The position numbers were made by a program, and so were the translations under genes. Below are positions 1 to 6,267 of a stretch of DNA of 23,987 nucleotides, piece after piece; within the stretch, counting starts at the first letter, position 1; each line of letters opens with the position of its first letter. The notes under the pieces are model-generated. The model was not told the DNA's origin and ran no database searches. It was given only the letters and a program-made list of their open reading frames with translations. This stretch comes from a virus: positions 1 through 23,987 of IMG/VR virus record IMGVR_UViG_3300025030_000416. The stretch is one strand, 5' to 3'.

Positions 1-365
1 CCAAAATCACCACTAAAACTCTGCCGGGCTACCACGAACCATTTAGCTGCCCTTATAACCTTATCCGTCTCTTCTTTCCATTCCTTCCGATACTCATCAT
101 AAAACTGGCGGCTATAAGGTAATACTGCTACCCTACGATAAAATTGGTTAAACAACTCAGGATCAGCTAAAACAGAAAAGAAATCATATAGGCCCCGATC
201 CAGATCATTATAGACCTCTAATGGCTTAGGCTTCTTAGCTAACAGAATCGAAGCCCCACCACCAAAAGGCTCCACATATCTTTCGTGGGGTATCTTAATT
301 AACACGGGAATTATTTTTCTTACCATATTACCTTTTCCACCAAACCAGCGTATTGGGCTTCTCAT
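1..365 (-). CDS. Dam-type (D12 class) adenine-specific DNA methyltransferase, C-terminus cut by window edge
   Basis: This was read by translating the minus strand; about 121 residues are present. The N-terminus has WFGGKG followed by PFGGGAS, the S-adenosylmethionine-binding motif I of the D12 class, and then YNDLD, as in Dam and phage T4 Dam. The catalytic DPPY motif would lie beyond the left edge. The start is the ATG at 365-363, preceded by GGAG with a 5-6 nt gap. It is the last gene seen in the leftward replication block. A phage Dam-like enzyme would methylate adenine in phage DNA, plausibly to avoid host restriction, but the target site cannot be read from this fragment. Confidence 0.85.
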   Translation of the reverse strand, partial: MRSPIRWFGGKGNMVRKIIPVLIKIPHERYVEPFGGGASILLAKKPKPLEVYNDLDRGLYDFFSVLADPELFNQFYRRVAVLPYSRQFYDEYRKEWKEETDKVIRAAKWFVVARQSFSGDF

Positions 366-426
366 TAATTCTCCACAATATGGTTAATAAATCGTAACAA
401 TCCCATACCCATTGCTAGGTCCAAAT

Positions 427-1074
427 TTATGCTGGGTTGAGTTGTTCTTTAATCCCTGCTATATTTCCTAGACACCATGCAAGCCGGCTGTCCTCGCATG
501 TATTCTGGCAGATATAATCTTGTTTTCCTTCACCGGTTAATGCTCTAGCGCAATAAAAACGTTTCTTCCCGATAATCTGCTCGGCATTTTTTAATAATTC
601 AAATGGGTTATTGGAATATTTAAGATCTCCACGAGAATATTTTTTTAAAGTCGTCCAGAAGTTTGTTTTTTGCCATTTTAAGCCTAATGGGCACGGGCAG
701 GCATAACTAATCTGATATGGGATTCCCATCTTAATTTCTTTCCTCTGGACAAGGCCAGAGCCATAACAATCCGGGCATTCTAATTGTTGCCCCTCTACTC
801 TCCCTGCAATGAGGGCTTTTGGGCTAGGGTGGTTTTTTTGTATACCTTTTTCAATCATTTGGTCAGTTATTTCCCGGATGAGTGCTACAATATTGGTAGT
901 GGGATATATCTGGATGTTTTTTTGGCAGATATGAATAATAGCCTCATAAAAATAGAAGTCCGGTAGATCATTAAGCAGAAGTCTGAAGATTTTTAGCTTT
1001 TCTTTTGTAAGTTCTATTCCAGCTAAAATAGATGTTAACATGGCCATCCCCTGGTTAAAAATTTTATCCTCCAT
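427..1074 (-). CDS. candidate replicative helicase loader with zinc-finger-like Cys motifs
   Basis: The 215-residue protein opens with a helical region (residues about 10-75) of the form LTSILAGIELTKEKLKIFRLLLNDLPD. I associate this pattern with phage helicase loader/inhibitor proteins that sit beside DnaD-like organizers. The middle has CPDCYGSG near residue 100 and CPCP near residue 126, a DnaJ-like Cys pattern that could bind zinc, and more Cys follow at the C-terminus. The start overlaps the end of the upstream replisome gene by 11 nt, and GGAGG lies upstream of its ATG, so the two are translationally coupled. The loader role is inferred from this pairing and the N-terminal pattern. A general zinc-binding replication protein is the alternative. 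Confidence 0.6.
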   Translation of the reverse strand: MEDKIFNQGMAMLTSILAGIELTKEKLKIFRLLLNDLPDFYFYEAIIHICQKNIQIYPTTNIVALIREITDQMIEKGIQKNHPSPKALIAGRVEGQQLECPDCYGSGLVQRKEIKMGIPYQISYACPCPLGLKWQKTNFWTTLKKYSRGDLKYSNNPFELLKNAEQIIGKKRFYCARALTGEGKQDYICQNTCEDSRLAWCLGNIAGIKEQLNPA

Positions 1075-1915
1075 TTTCTTTTATCTCCTCCCGTTTTTCT
1101 TGTGACTCATCCATATACTCGTGTAGCCCTTTCCATTCTTTCGGTATTTTTTTTATAGGGACCCTTTTAGCTTCCTGTAAGTAGCCCTCAAATTTCTCAG
1201 CATTAAAGAGAGTTGAAAGCCGAAGATACTTTCGCATATCAGGGTCATTGATCCATTCTTTTGTTTTGAGGTCTATCACAATTTTGAAATCTTCTAAGGT
1301 ATATCCTTCTTTAAGTCTAGCAGTCAGAAATTTATTTGATTGAGAATTGTGGGGAAAAGTTGATCCTATTACTTGATTAAGATAATCAATAGCTTCATTA
1401 CTTTGTTTTTGGAAAGATGTAAGGTCGGGTTTGCCCGACTGTATATTATCCTTATCCTCATCCTTACTTACTAATCCTAATACTAATCCTGCAGTCGTGG
1501 TTGGATTTTTTTGGGATAGACTATAGGGATACTCTATTGATAGACTATCGTAGTAGTCTAAAAAATCCTGAATTAATGGGCACTTATGAAGAGTAAGGAG
1601 ATGATTTTCAATGTTCGTTTTAACTTTATCATTGAAAACCTGATGTTGAAGCATTTTGCGTACCCAAACGACAGAAAAATTTGGATGGTATAGAGTATGC
1701 CGATAGTCTACCGATAGAGTATGTATCTCTTGTTTTAATTCTTTGGCCGAAAGTCCTGTTTCTTCCTGGATGGTTGAAACAGGTAGATAATAGATACCTG
1801 AAATATGGCCATGAGGATTGGTAATAAAATATAAAAAGAGGCCTTTGGTACGAAAAGAAAGAGGTTTTACTTCGGGGTCAGTCCAAAAAGAATCGTTTAC
1901 AAATCTTTTGGCCAT
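1064..1915 (-). CDS. phage replisome organizer-like protein (DnaD-type, conserved phage C-terminal domain)
   Basis: In this 283-residue protein, residues about 1-110 look like a winged-helix DNA-binding region (SFWTDPEVKPLSFRTKGLFLY, then a GLSAKELKQEI helix). Residues about 175-250 carry the pattern of the conserved phage C-terminal domain found in replisome organizers: a YLNQVIGSTF helix, ARLKEGYTLEDFKIVIDLK, W, then KYLRLSTLFNAEKFEGYL. Such proteins bind the phage origin and recruit the helicase with a loader, which fits the gene downstream. The start is set by GGAGGT five bases before the ATG. That ribosome binding site is the target of the leader RNA pairing described at 1915-2075. The middle (residues about 120-170) is low-complexity linker. 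Confidence 0.8.
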   Translation of the reverse strand: MAKRFVNDSFWTDPEVKPLSFRTKGLFLYFITNPHGHISGIYYLPVSTIQEETGLSAKELKQEIHTLSVDYRHTLYHPNFSVVWVRKMLQHQVFNDKVKTNIENHLLTLHKCPLIQDFLDYYDSLSIEYPYSLSQKNPTTTAGLVLGLVSKDEDKDNIQSGKPDLTSFQKQSNEAIDYLNQVIGSTFPHNSQSNKFLTARLKEGYTLEDFKIVIDLKTKEWINDPDMRKYLRLSTLFNAEKFEGYLQEAKRVPIKKIPKEWKGLHEYMDESQEKREEIKENGG

Positions 1916-2075
1916 ATCTTACCTCCATAACAAGGTTAGAGAAGGGGAAGTGTTATGGTGCTTCCCCTTCTTTCCCCAGGTAAGTCAAGAGGGGACTTTG
2001 GGCGGAAACCCTCATGCCTTACCAGGCTGTCAAATATAGAACCTGGGGATCAGCCAAGTCCAAAAGGAGTGTTGA
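1916..2075 (-). ncRNA. riboswitch-like structured leader RNA of the replication operon
   Basis: All pairings are seen directly; minus-strand reading, plus coordinates. The upstream element has GGACTT (2061-2056) with AAGTCC (1998-1993), CCAGG (2046-2042) with CCTGG (2026-2022), GGTAAG (2023-2018) with CTTACC (1984-1979), and GAGGG (2013-2009) with CCCTC (1993-1989). The first helix crosses the last two, making a pseudoknot. The downstream element is a perfect 10-bp hairpin (1970-1961 with 1950-1941). Eight loop bases (1958-1951) are exactly complementary to 1932-1925, which runs into the GGAGG ribosome binding site. In addition CTTACCT (1984-1978) can pair with AGGTAAG (1924-1918) at the ribosome binding site, in competition with its partner at 2023-2018. 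No known riboswitch class was recognised. The function is inferred. Confidence 0.55.
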
Positions 2076-2079
2076 ATAT

Positions 2080-2108
2080 ATAATACCATGTGCTTTTTAG
2101 TTTATCAA
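2080..2108 (-). promoter_or_regulatory. candidate sigma-70 promoter for the leftward replication genes
   Basis: Read on the minus strand, TTGATA (2108-2103) and TATTAT (2085-2080) are separated by exactly 17 bases. This is a good match to the -35/-10 consensus. Transcription would begin near 2073 and give a leader of about 160 nt before the ATG at 1915. No equally good plus-strand promoter was seen in the same gap. TTGCTT (2176-2181), 17 bases, then TAGATT (2199-2204) is a weak candidate for the rightward genes. Confidence 0.6.
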
Positions 2109-2118
2109 GATTAGCAAC

Positions 2119-2166
2119 TATTCTTTTTTTTAATCGTTCGGATGAAAACCATGTGAAAAAAGAATA
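2119..2166. repeat. 11-bp inverted repeat in the divergent control region
   Basis: TATTCTTTTTT at 2119-2129 is the exact reverse complement of AAAAAAGAATA at 2156-2166, with 26 bases between. It lies just upstream of the minus-strand promoter candidate and before the rightward genes. It could be an operator or a terminator-like hairpin, but neither copy is followed by a clean T-run. The rest of 2085-2244 shows no gene. Confidence 0.4.
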
Positions 2167-2244
2167 AGTATTTTGTTGCTTTTCTTCTTGGGTAGGTTTA
2201 GATTAGTAAACTAAAAACAGAAAGGGTGTGAAGGGGAGAGAGAA

Positions 2245-2532
2245 ATGAAACAATGGCTGGGAGACAACAATCTTAACGGTTGTCTGCGGTGTTTCCATGC
2301 CCGTATTGTGCTACAGATATGCCGGGGTAAGAATCCCCGGAAAGGTGGTAGGAGACGCACATTGTTAGATACTGTGCTTACACCTACAGTCCCAGCCCAG
2401 AGACCAACAGGATCGGGCATCCGGCGTATATACTGTCGGCAAGGACTGTGGCGAAAAGAGTATAGAACCGTTTCTACCTTCTTTGGTTTTATGGGTAGGC
2501 GGTGCGAATGGTTTGAGGGGGAAGAGACATGA
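2245..2532 (+). CDS. small Cys-rich, probably zinc-binding phage protein
   Basis: This 95-residue protein has a Cys pair (NGCLRC, residues 13 and 16) and two further Cys in RIYCRQGLW and RRCEWFE. The spacing matches small phage and archaeal-type proteins with a pattern CxxC, then CxxGLW, then a C-terminal CxxFE, which I take as a four-Cys metal site. The centre is Arg/Lys-rich. GGGGAGAG lies seven bases before the ATG. Its stop overlaps the next gene's ATG (ATGA), so the two are coupled. It is the first rightward gene after the divergent control region. Function unknown; a nucleic-acid-binding role is a guess. Confidence 0.6.
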   Translation: MKQWLGDNNLNGCLRCFHARIVLQICRGKNPRKGGRRRTLLDTVLTPTVPAQRPTGSGIRRIYCRQGLWRKEYRTVSTFFGFMGRRCEWFEGEET

Positions 2533-3311
2533 CTGCCGAGTACCATCATCTTACCAGGGAGTTAGAGGTACGGGTACGGGAGATGTTTGAAAACGGGAAA
2601 AATATTAGCCAGATAGCCAGGGAGATCGGGTATTCCCGGGTGACCGTGCAGAAGTGGATAAAAAAATGGAGGCTTAAAACGGGTAAGCTAAAGCCGCTAG
2701 GCCACATGCCTAGAAAGGGATTACCGCCTATCGTGGCTCGGTATGATCGGTTGGCGGCACAAGGTATTCCGAAGGAAGTGGCTGAGGCCAACGATAAAAA
2801 TATAGAGCTATGTTTAGAGTGGGATAGGTGCGAGATATGTTTGCTGAGTCCGGGCAAGCGGAAGCAGTTGAAAGATATGTATTATGCGGGTTTTTCACCG
2901 CCGTTGATAGCCGTGTATCACAAGATTCCCTTTAGGGCGTTGGCGGGTCATGCACTACGCAAGAAGTGGGATCGTAAGATGGCCAACGATCCAGAGAGGA
3001 TAGCGACCGAGCGGGATACGTTGCTAGATGAGGTGTATCATATCATAGCGGAGTCAGAGGCGAGTGGTACACCGGCGGATAAGATAGCGGCATTAAAACT
3101 AGCGGCACAGTTGCAGGAAGTTGGGTCTTTTAGGGCAGAGAAAGAGAATACCCCGCAGAGGGTTTTTACTCCGGGAGTGTTGGTGAAGATGAAGCTAACG
3201 CTTAATAATACTGGGCAGACAAGAAATACCCTAGAAGAGGGGGAAGAGAATAGCGAGATGCTAGAAATCACGGCAGGGGAACTAAAAGGAGGAAAGGAAA
3301 ATGAAATATAG
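2529..3311 (+). CDS. helix-turn-helix DNA-binding protein, candidate small terminase subunit
   Basis: The 260-residue protein carries a clear helix-turn-helix at residues about 22-48 (NGKNISQIAREIGYSRVTVQ, then KWIKKW). A second HTH-like stretch lies near residues 125-150 (YYAGFSPPLIAVYHKIPFRAL, then a basic helix). The C-terminal third is acidic and probably disordered. N-terminal HTH plus a helical middle is typical of small terminase subunits that recognise the packaging site. It lies on the same strand upstream of the large terminase, but the cassette arrays and about 9.5 kb separate them. A homeodomain-like transcription regulator is the main alternative. Its 3' end overlaps the next start by 11 nt. 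Confidence 0.5.
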   Translation: MTAEYHHLTRELEVRVREMFENGKNISQIAREIGYSRVTVQKWIKKWRLKTGKLKPLGHMPRKGLPPIVARYDRLAAQGIPKEVAEANDKNIELCLEWDRCEICLLSPGKRKQLKDMYYAGFSPPLIAVYHKIPFRALAGHALRKKWDRKMANDPERIATERDTLLDEVYHIIAESEASGTPADKIAALKLAAQLQEVGSFRAEKENTPQRVFTPGVLVKMKLTLNNTGQTRNTLEEGEENSEMLEITAGELKGGKENEI

Positions 3312-3735
3312 GAATATTTTTGTATTTCCGTGGGGAGAGATAAGAGTTCCAGAGGAAAAGGAGGGTTTCGAATATCCTATAATTTACGGTGGAGATGCTA
3401 TTAGTGACCAGACTGTAGATAGCGGGGATGTATTTGAGGTTACATTACTTACTGCGGCCAAGAGGTATTTTAATCCGCACCCAAACTGCTTCTATATTGC
3501 GGTTGTATCGCCAAGCCAGTATGAACCTTTGGAATATTTTAGTTCTCCAGAATGGCCGCTCAAGGTTACTCGGGTAGGAGACATGCGGGTTCTCTTATAC
3601 GATAATATCCTTATTTACACACATAAAGACATTCCGCTAAGCAAAGGAGGGAGACACAACAGTATTTTCATATCCGAGGCAGTTTTTATGGGCGGTAGCG
3701 GTGAGGGAGTAGTGCTTCTTAGAACGGCGGTATAA
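3301..3735 (+). CDS. hypothetical phage protein
   Basis: This 144-residue protein belongs to no family I recognise. It is rich in aromatic and beta-forming residues, with no signal peptide or membrane segment. It begins inside the end of the preceding HTH gene, and AAAGGAGGAAAGG provides a strong ribosome binding site just before the ATG. It is therefore co-transcribed with its neighbours. Confidence 0.7.
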   Translation: MKYRNIFVFPWGEIRVPEEKEGFEYPIIYGGDAISDQTVDSGDVFEVTLLTAAKRYFNPHPNCFYIAVVSPSQYEPLEYFSSPEWPLKVTRVGDMRVLLYDNILIYTHKDIPLSKGGRHNSIFISEAVFMGGSGEGVVLLRTAV

Positions 3736-3737
3736 GC

Positions 3738-3929
3738 ATGAAGTATCAGCTTGGTAAGTTTAAATTTGGGATAGTAGTTATGAATTTTGGGTATGCAATA
3801 GGAGTTAGAGTCAATAACCGTGCATGGCGGATAAAACTCCCGATACCGTTACAATGGGCAACTATAAGGTATTCAATACGGCAGCAAGGTCTTTTAAAGA
3901 GCATTCGCCATCGCTTTTGGGTTTGTTAA
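3738..3929 (+). CDS. small basic hypothetical protein
   Basis: A 63-residue protein of calculated strong positive charge, with a beta-like N-terminal half (KYQLGKFKFGIVVMNFGYAIGVRV) and a basic helical C-terminus. It starts two bases after the preceding stop, so it is likely coupled, although no clear Shine-Dalgarno is seen. No family recognised. It could be a small nucleic-acid-binding protein, but this is only a guess from charge. Confidence 0.5.
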   Translation: MKYQLGKFKFGIVVMNFGYAIGVRVNNRAWRIKLPIPLQWATIRYSIRQQGLLKSIRHRFWVC

Positions 3930-3944
3930 GAGGAGAATAGAAAA

Positions 3945-4160
3945 ATGTCTGAGACCCTACATCCATTATTCCCGCTTGGCGGGGCTTCTCTGCCACGGCC
4001 AGGGGCACTGCCTAAAAGCCCCAACATACGAGAGTTGTTGTTACGGCAGAAAGAACTACTTATTACGAAACTACAGAATATAGAAAGGGCACTCACTTTA
4101 TTAGAAAAGGAGGATGTACTGGAGGGGGTTGAGATGTGTAGGGAGATTATGGGATGGTGA
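3945..4160 (+). CDS. small protein with a Pro-rich N-terminus and leucine-zipper-like helix
   Basis: The first 25 of 71 residues are Pro/Leu/Gly-rich. Residues about 30-60 form a leucine-rich amphipathic helix (ELLLRQKELLITKLQNIERAL), consistent with a coiled coil. GAGGAG upstream of the ATG gives a ribosome binding site. This is the last phage gene before cassette array 1; the first attC begins 18 bases after its stop. Function unknown. Confidence 0.6.
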   Translation: MSETLHPLFPLGGASLPRPGALPKSPNIRELLLRQKELLITKLQNIERALTLLEKEDVLEGVEMCREIMGW

Positions 4161-4177
4161 AACGGATACTGACGCTA

Positions 4178-4234
4178 ATATAACGCAGTAATCAGCCGCC
4201 CGTGTAACGGGTCGGCTGGATGAGATTGTTAAAT
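4178..4234 (+). repeat. attC site A1 (57 bp), left boundary of array 1
   Basis: Left core ATATAAC (4178-4184) and right core GTTAAAT (4228-4234) flank an imperfect palindrome: CAGCCG and CCCGT on the left, ACGGG and CGGCTG on the right. A complete attC, rather than an attI, borders the phage sequence here. The last phage gene stops at 4160. Confidence 0.85.
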
Positions 4235-4255
4235 TTATTTTATGGAGGTTATTTT

Positions 4256-4495
4256 ATGCTGACAGATGATGAACTGAGAGAAGCATTTATGGCAACGAAT
4301 ACGGCAGAACCCCTAGCTGAAGGCTGGCCAGGCCTTGAAAGATTTGCGAGAGAAGTCGAAAGGCGTGTGGAAGAAAAGCATTTGCCTCTTGCCGATAGGT
4401 ACGGCAAGGAATGCGACGTATGTGGCGTGTTCCATCCATTGTCGAAATTGCAATGGAATGGTGCACAATTAGTTTGTTTTCCAATTTGCGGATAA
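4256..4495 (+). CDS. cassette 1: small protein with Cys/His motif
   Basis: The start was chosen at 4256 because GGAGG (4243-4247) lies nine bases upstream; the longer frame from 4220 would begin inside attC A1. The 79-residue product has an acidic N-terminal helix (LTDDELREAF) and a C-terminal CDVCGVFH, then VCFPICG, a possible zinc-binding site. The stop TAA lies within the left core of the next attC. No family recognised. It is expected to be carried and swapped as a single-gene cassette. Confidence 0.7.
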   Translation: MLTDDELREAFMATNTAEPLAEGWPGLERFAREVERRVEEKHLPLADRYGKECDVCGVFHPLSKLQWNGAQLVCFPICG

Positions 4496-4536
4496 CAATT
4501 AGTTGACCCCGCATGGGGTCAAACGGGAGGTTGAAA
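4490..4536 (+). repeat. attC site A2 (47 bp)
   Basis: Left core GGATAAC (4490-4496) and right core GTTGAAA (4530-4536) both deviate slightly from consensus. The stem is a perfect TTGACCCC/GGGGTCAA with a GCAT loop. It is the shortest attC here. Confidence 0.75.
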
Positions 4537-4737
4537 ATGCAAGATTCTATCCCTTATGAAAACATTGGGAAGCAGGAGTACGAAATAGAAATATTCAACA
4601 CGCTTCGTAAAGTGAAGCGTGCTGGGAACGAGTTAATGTCACTTTCGCCTGAAATACTGATATTCACCGATTGCACCCATCCCATGCAAAACATCATAGT
4701 GCCGGAATCGGAAATCAAATCATGGAAAAGGATTTAA
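4537..4737 (+). CDS. cassette 2: hypothetical 66-residue protein
   Basis: The ATG at 4537 immediately follows the right core of attC A2, and its GGGAGG ribosome binding site (4525-4530) lies inside that attC. I prefer it over the upstream in-frame ATG at 4513, which falls in the attC stem. The product is soluble and mixed in charge, with no recognisable motif. The stop TAA lies in the left core of A3. Confidence 0.65.
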   Translation: MQDSIPYENIGKQEYEIEIFNTLRKVKRAGNELMSLSPEILIFTDCTHPMQNIIVPESEIKSWKRI

Positions 4738-4790
4738 CGAATAGGTGAGCGGCGGGTGCTTCACCCGCCCGCTGGAGGGACTGGTTATAC
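4732..4790 (+). repeat. attC site A3 (59 bp)
   Basis: Left core ATTTAAC (4732-4738) and right core GTTATAC (4784-4790). The stem has GCGGCGGGT on the left and ACCCGCCCGC on the right around a GCTTC loop. Confidence 0.82.
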
Positions 4791-4806
4791 GGTTTATGGA
4801 GGTAAT

Positions 4807-5004
4807 ATGGAAAATCTTAGGATAAAGTGGGTATGTAGATGGTCGCCACAAGAGCGTCAACTTCGGTTTTTTCGGATAATGTGGGAAACATATAGGAAAG
4901 GCCCTGATCCGGTACGTTGTTATTCTCACAAGCTTGCTGTGTCTATAAAGCGATGGCTGCCACGCATTACGTTTCGCGTCAGTACCGGTGGTATTTATGT
5001 ATAA
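4807..5004 (+). CDS. cassette 3: small basic hypothetical protein
   Basis: The 65-residue product is rich in Arg, Lys and Trp. The ATG at 4807 has GGAGGT (4798-4803) directly upstream. An in-frame start at 4756 would lie inside attC A3 and is rejected. The stop lies in the left core of A4. No family recognised; the charge suggests a nucleic-acid or membrane-surface partner, without further support. Confidence 0.6.
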   Translation: MENLRIKWVCRWSPQERQLRFFRIMWETYRKGPDPVRCYSHKLAVSIKRWLPRITFRVSTGGIYV

Positions 5005-5058
5005 CGATATAACTAAGCTGTCGGGCTTTGCCCAGTCAGCTTGAGTGCCTTGTTAGCG
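4999..5058 (+). repeat. attC site A4 (60 bp)
   Basis: Left core GTATAAC (4999-5005) and right core GTTAGCG (5052-5058). The stem pairs AAGCTG with CAGCTT and GGGC with GCCC around a TTT loop. A second TATAAC at 5008-5013 is an alternative left core, but the first gives symmetric spacers. Confidence 0.82.
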
Positions 5059-5082
5059 AAATTCTTTTAATTGGAGACCGCC

Positions 5083-5409
5083 ATGAAGATTGAAGTTTAT
5101 CCGCAGTACCGAGATTACGCCGGGATGCTCGACTTTTACATTTTTTCAGTTGACCATGACGGCAGCAGATCCTTTTGCACCTCTTTGGAAAAGATGACCT
5201 TCCAAAAACATACAGAGGAGAGGACGGTTGAAAAGCCAACGATGTCCCTTAATCAGTATGTGGCAAAGCCATTTTTACAGGCGATGGCTGATGCGCTAGA
5301 CAAGCTCGGCATTCGGGCCACGGGGAAGCCGATTGCTGAAAACGAGTTGGTTGCCACCAAATACCATCTTGAGGATATGCGAAAACTGGTATTCGAGGCT
5401 TCTCGCTAA
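5083..5409 (+). CDS. cassette 4: hypothetical 108-residue protein
   Basis: The start is the ATG at 5083, with GGAG (5073-5076) upstream. An in-frame TTG at 5071 is possible but has no ribosome binding site. The first half looks beta-rich (IEVYPQYRDYAGMLDFYIFS); the second half has amphipathic helices. No signal peptide, membrane segment or catalytic motif is seen. The stop is inside the left core of A5. I do not recognise the family. Confidence 0.7.
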   Translation: MKIEVYPQYRDYAGMLDFYIFSVDHDGSRSFCTSLEKMTFQKHTEERTVEKPTMSLNQYVAKPFLQAMADALDKLGIRATGKPIAENELVATKYHLEDMRKLVFEASR

Positions 5410-5463
5410 CGTAAAGGCTGACTTGCCGTGGCTTCCACGGTCAAGTCCAGCCGCTTGTTAGGG
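5404..5463 (+). repeat. attC site A5 (60 bp)
   Basis: Left core CGCTAAC (5404-5410) and right core GTTAGGG (5457-5463). The long stem pairs GGCTG, GACTTG and CCGTGG on the left with CCACGG, CAAGTC and CAGCC on the right, around a CTT loop. Confidence 0.88.
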
Positions 5464-5835
5464 GTTTAAAATCCCTAACCATTGGAGGAACGATATGAAT
5501 ATAGATTTATGGACAATCGTAGTGATAACGCCCCAGATAATTGCGCTAATTGCGATGGTGTTCGCGCGACGGGCATCAGCTCGCGCCTGTGCTGCGAGTG
5601 AGTTGGCTTCTGTGGAAGCCTCTAAAGCCTTACGGTCAATAGATAATGTTTTATCTTCTCGCTCTGCGACCCGTACTGCTTCCATTGATGATCTCTTATC
5701 CTCTTGTAATTTTAACCATGAGGACATTTTGTTATGATTAGGACTTCCAACTTGGATTCTACCTGTAGCCAAAAGGTGACGCACTTTTTCTTCTCCCCAC
5801 TCTTCATATTGGGCAAATGGATTTCTTCTAGTCAT
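5458..5835 (-). CDS. cassette 5 (reverse-oriented gene): coiled-coil protein with C-terminal membrane segment
   Basis: The 125-residue minus-strand protein begins with a GEEKVRHLLATGRI helix and a SWLKLQEDKR segment. An Ala/Glu/Arg-rich coiled coil follows (residues about 45-90), then a hydrophobic C-terminus (TIAISAIIWGVITTIV). The minus-strand gene at 12351-12728 has the same length and domain order, which argues that this strand is the real one. AGGGGAG lies upstream of the ATG, partly inside the reverse complement of the A6 left core, and the stop lies in the A5 right core. I recall similar small membrane proteins in integron cassettes. The overlapping plus ORF at 5495-5737 also has a ribosome binding site and is not excluded. 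Confidence 0.65.
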   Translation of the reverse strand: MTRRNPFAQYEEWGEEKVRHLLATGRIQVGSPNHNKMSSWLKLQEDKRSSMEAVRVAEREDKTLSIDRKALEASTEANSLAAQARADARRANTIAISAIIWGVITTIVHKSIFISFLQWLGILNP

Positions 5836-5845
5836 AACATTTCTC

Positions 5846-5905
5846 CCCTAACGCACGAATTAAGCGGCGCAGTCCCACTGCGTCCGCTTGAATGATTTGT
5901 TAGAC
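5846..5905 (+). repeat. attC site A6 (60 bp)
   Basis: Left core CCCTAAC (5846-5852) and right core GTTAGAC (5899-5905). The stem pairs AAGCGG with CCGCTT and GCAG with CTGC around a TCCCA loop. Confidence 0.87.
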
Positions 5906-5923
5906 CATTTTGGGGAGGCGCTT

Positions 5924-6097
5924 ATGTGTTTAAAAATTGAAGAAATAGCCATGATGAACGGGGTTTGCCCTCTTTGTTTAGGTACTGGATTATTGCCACG
6001 GGAAGAACCTATATCCACTTGCACGTTCTGCCTCGGGAGCCGCAAAATAAATATTACAAAAGAGAAAGGCGAAGAGATCGGAGAAAGCGTTGAGTAA
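5924..6097 (+). CDS. cassette 6, first gene: small DnaJ-like zinc-finger protein
   Basis: The 57-residue product has CPLCLGTG and, 17 residues on, CTFCLGS. These are two CxxCxG knuckles like the DnaJ zinc-finger repeat, which would bind one zinc ion. The start at 5924 is chosen because GGGGAGG (5912-5918) lies five bases upstream; the in-frame ATG at 5888 lies inside attC A6. The C-terminus is Lys/Glu-rich. It converges with a short minus-strand ORF in the same cassette. Confidence 0.65.
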   Translation: MCLKIEEIAMMNGVCPLCLGTGLLPREEPISTCTFCLGSRKINITKEKGEEIGESVE

Positions 6098-6164
6098 GAA
6101 TAGTGACCGCCGTACCCGCAATGACGCCAAGGAAGATGCTGAAACCTTGAAGAAAGTAATCCAT
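6054..6164 (-). CDS. cassette 6, second gene: 36-residue single-pass membrane peptide (convergent)
   Basis: Found by reading the minus strand of the 90-base space between the zinc-finger gene and attC A7. The peptide MDYFLQGFSIFLGVIAGTAV is followed by a short basic tail, giving one membrane-spanning helix with positive charges after it. A strong AAGGAG lies five bases before the ATG. It overlaps the 3' end of the plus gene by 44 bases. The size and shape resemble small membrane toxins or leader-type peptides, but no antitoxin is seen and the function is unknown. It may be a chance ORF. Confidence 0.4.
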   Translation of the reverse strand: MDYFLQGFSIFLGVIAGTAVTILTQRFLRSLRLSLL

Positions 6165-6190
6165 AATTTCTCCTTTTATTTATTATTTGG

Positions 6191-6247
6191 GTCTAACGAC
6201 TGAATTGACCGGCGCTTTTGGGCGTCCGGTCGAATGACTTGTTATAC
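6191..6247 (+). repeat. attC site A7 (57 bp), near-identical to A8
   Basis: Left core GTCTAAC (6191-6197) and right core GTTATAC (6241-6247). The stem pairs GACCGG with CCGGTC and GCGC with the facing GGGCG. From the AAC of the left core to GTTAT of the right core it is identical to A8. Confidence 0.9.
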
Positions 6248-6267
6248 CAGTTTTAATGGAGGATGAA

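Noticed and set aside
1818-2039. Plus-strand ORF over the replisome gene start and leader
   Set aside because: It lies across the minus-strand promoter leader and shows no protein-like pattern.
5495-5737. Plus-strand ORF with a strong GGAGG in cassette 5
   Set aside because: It is antisense to a minus-strand gene that shares length and plan with 12351-12728. Kept only as a possible alternative.
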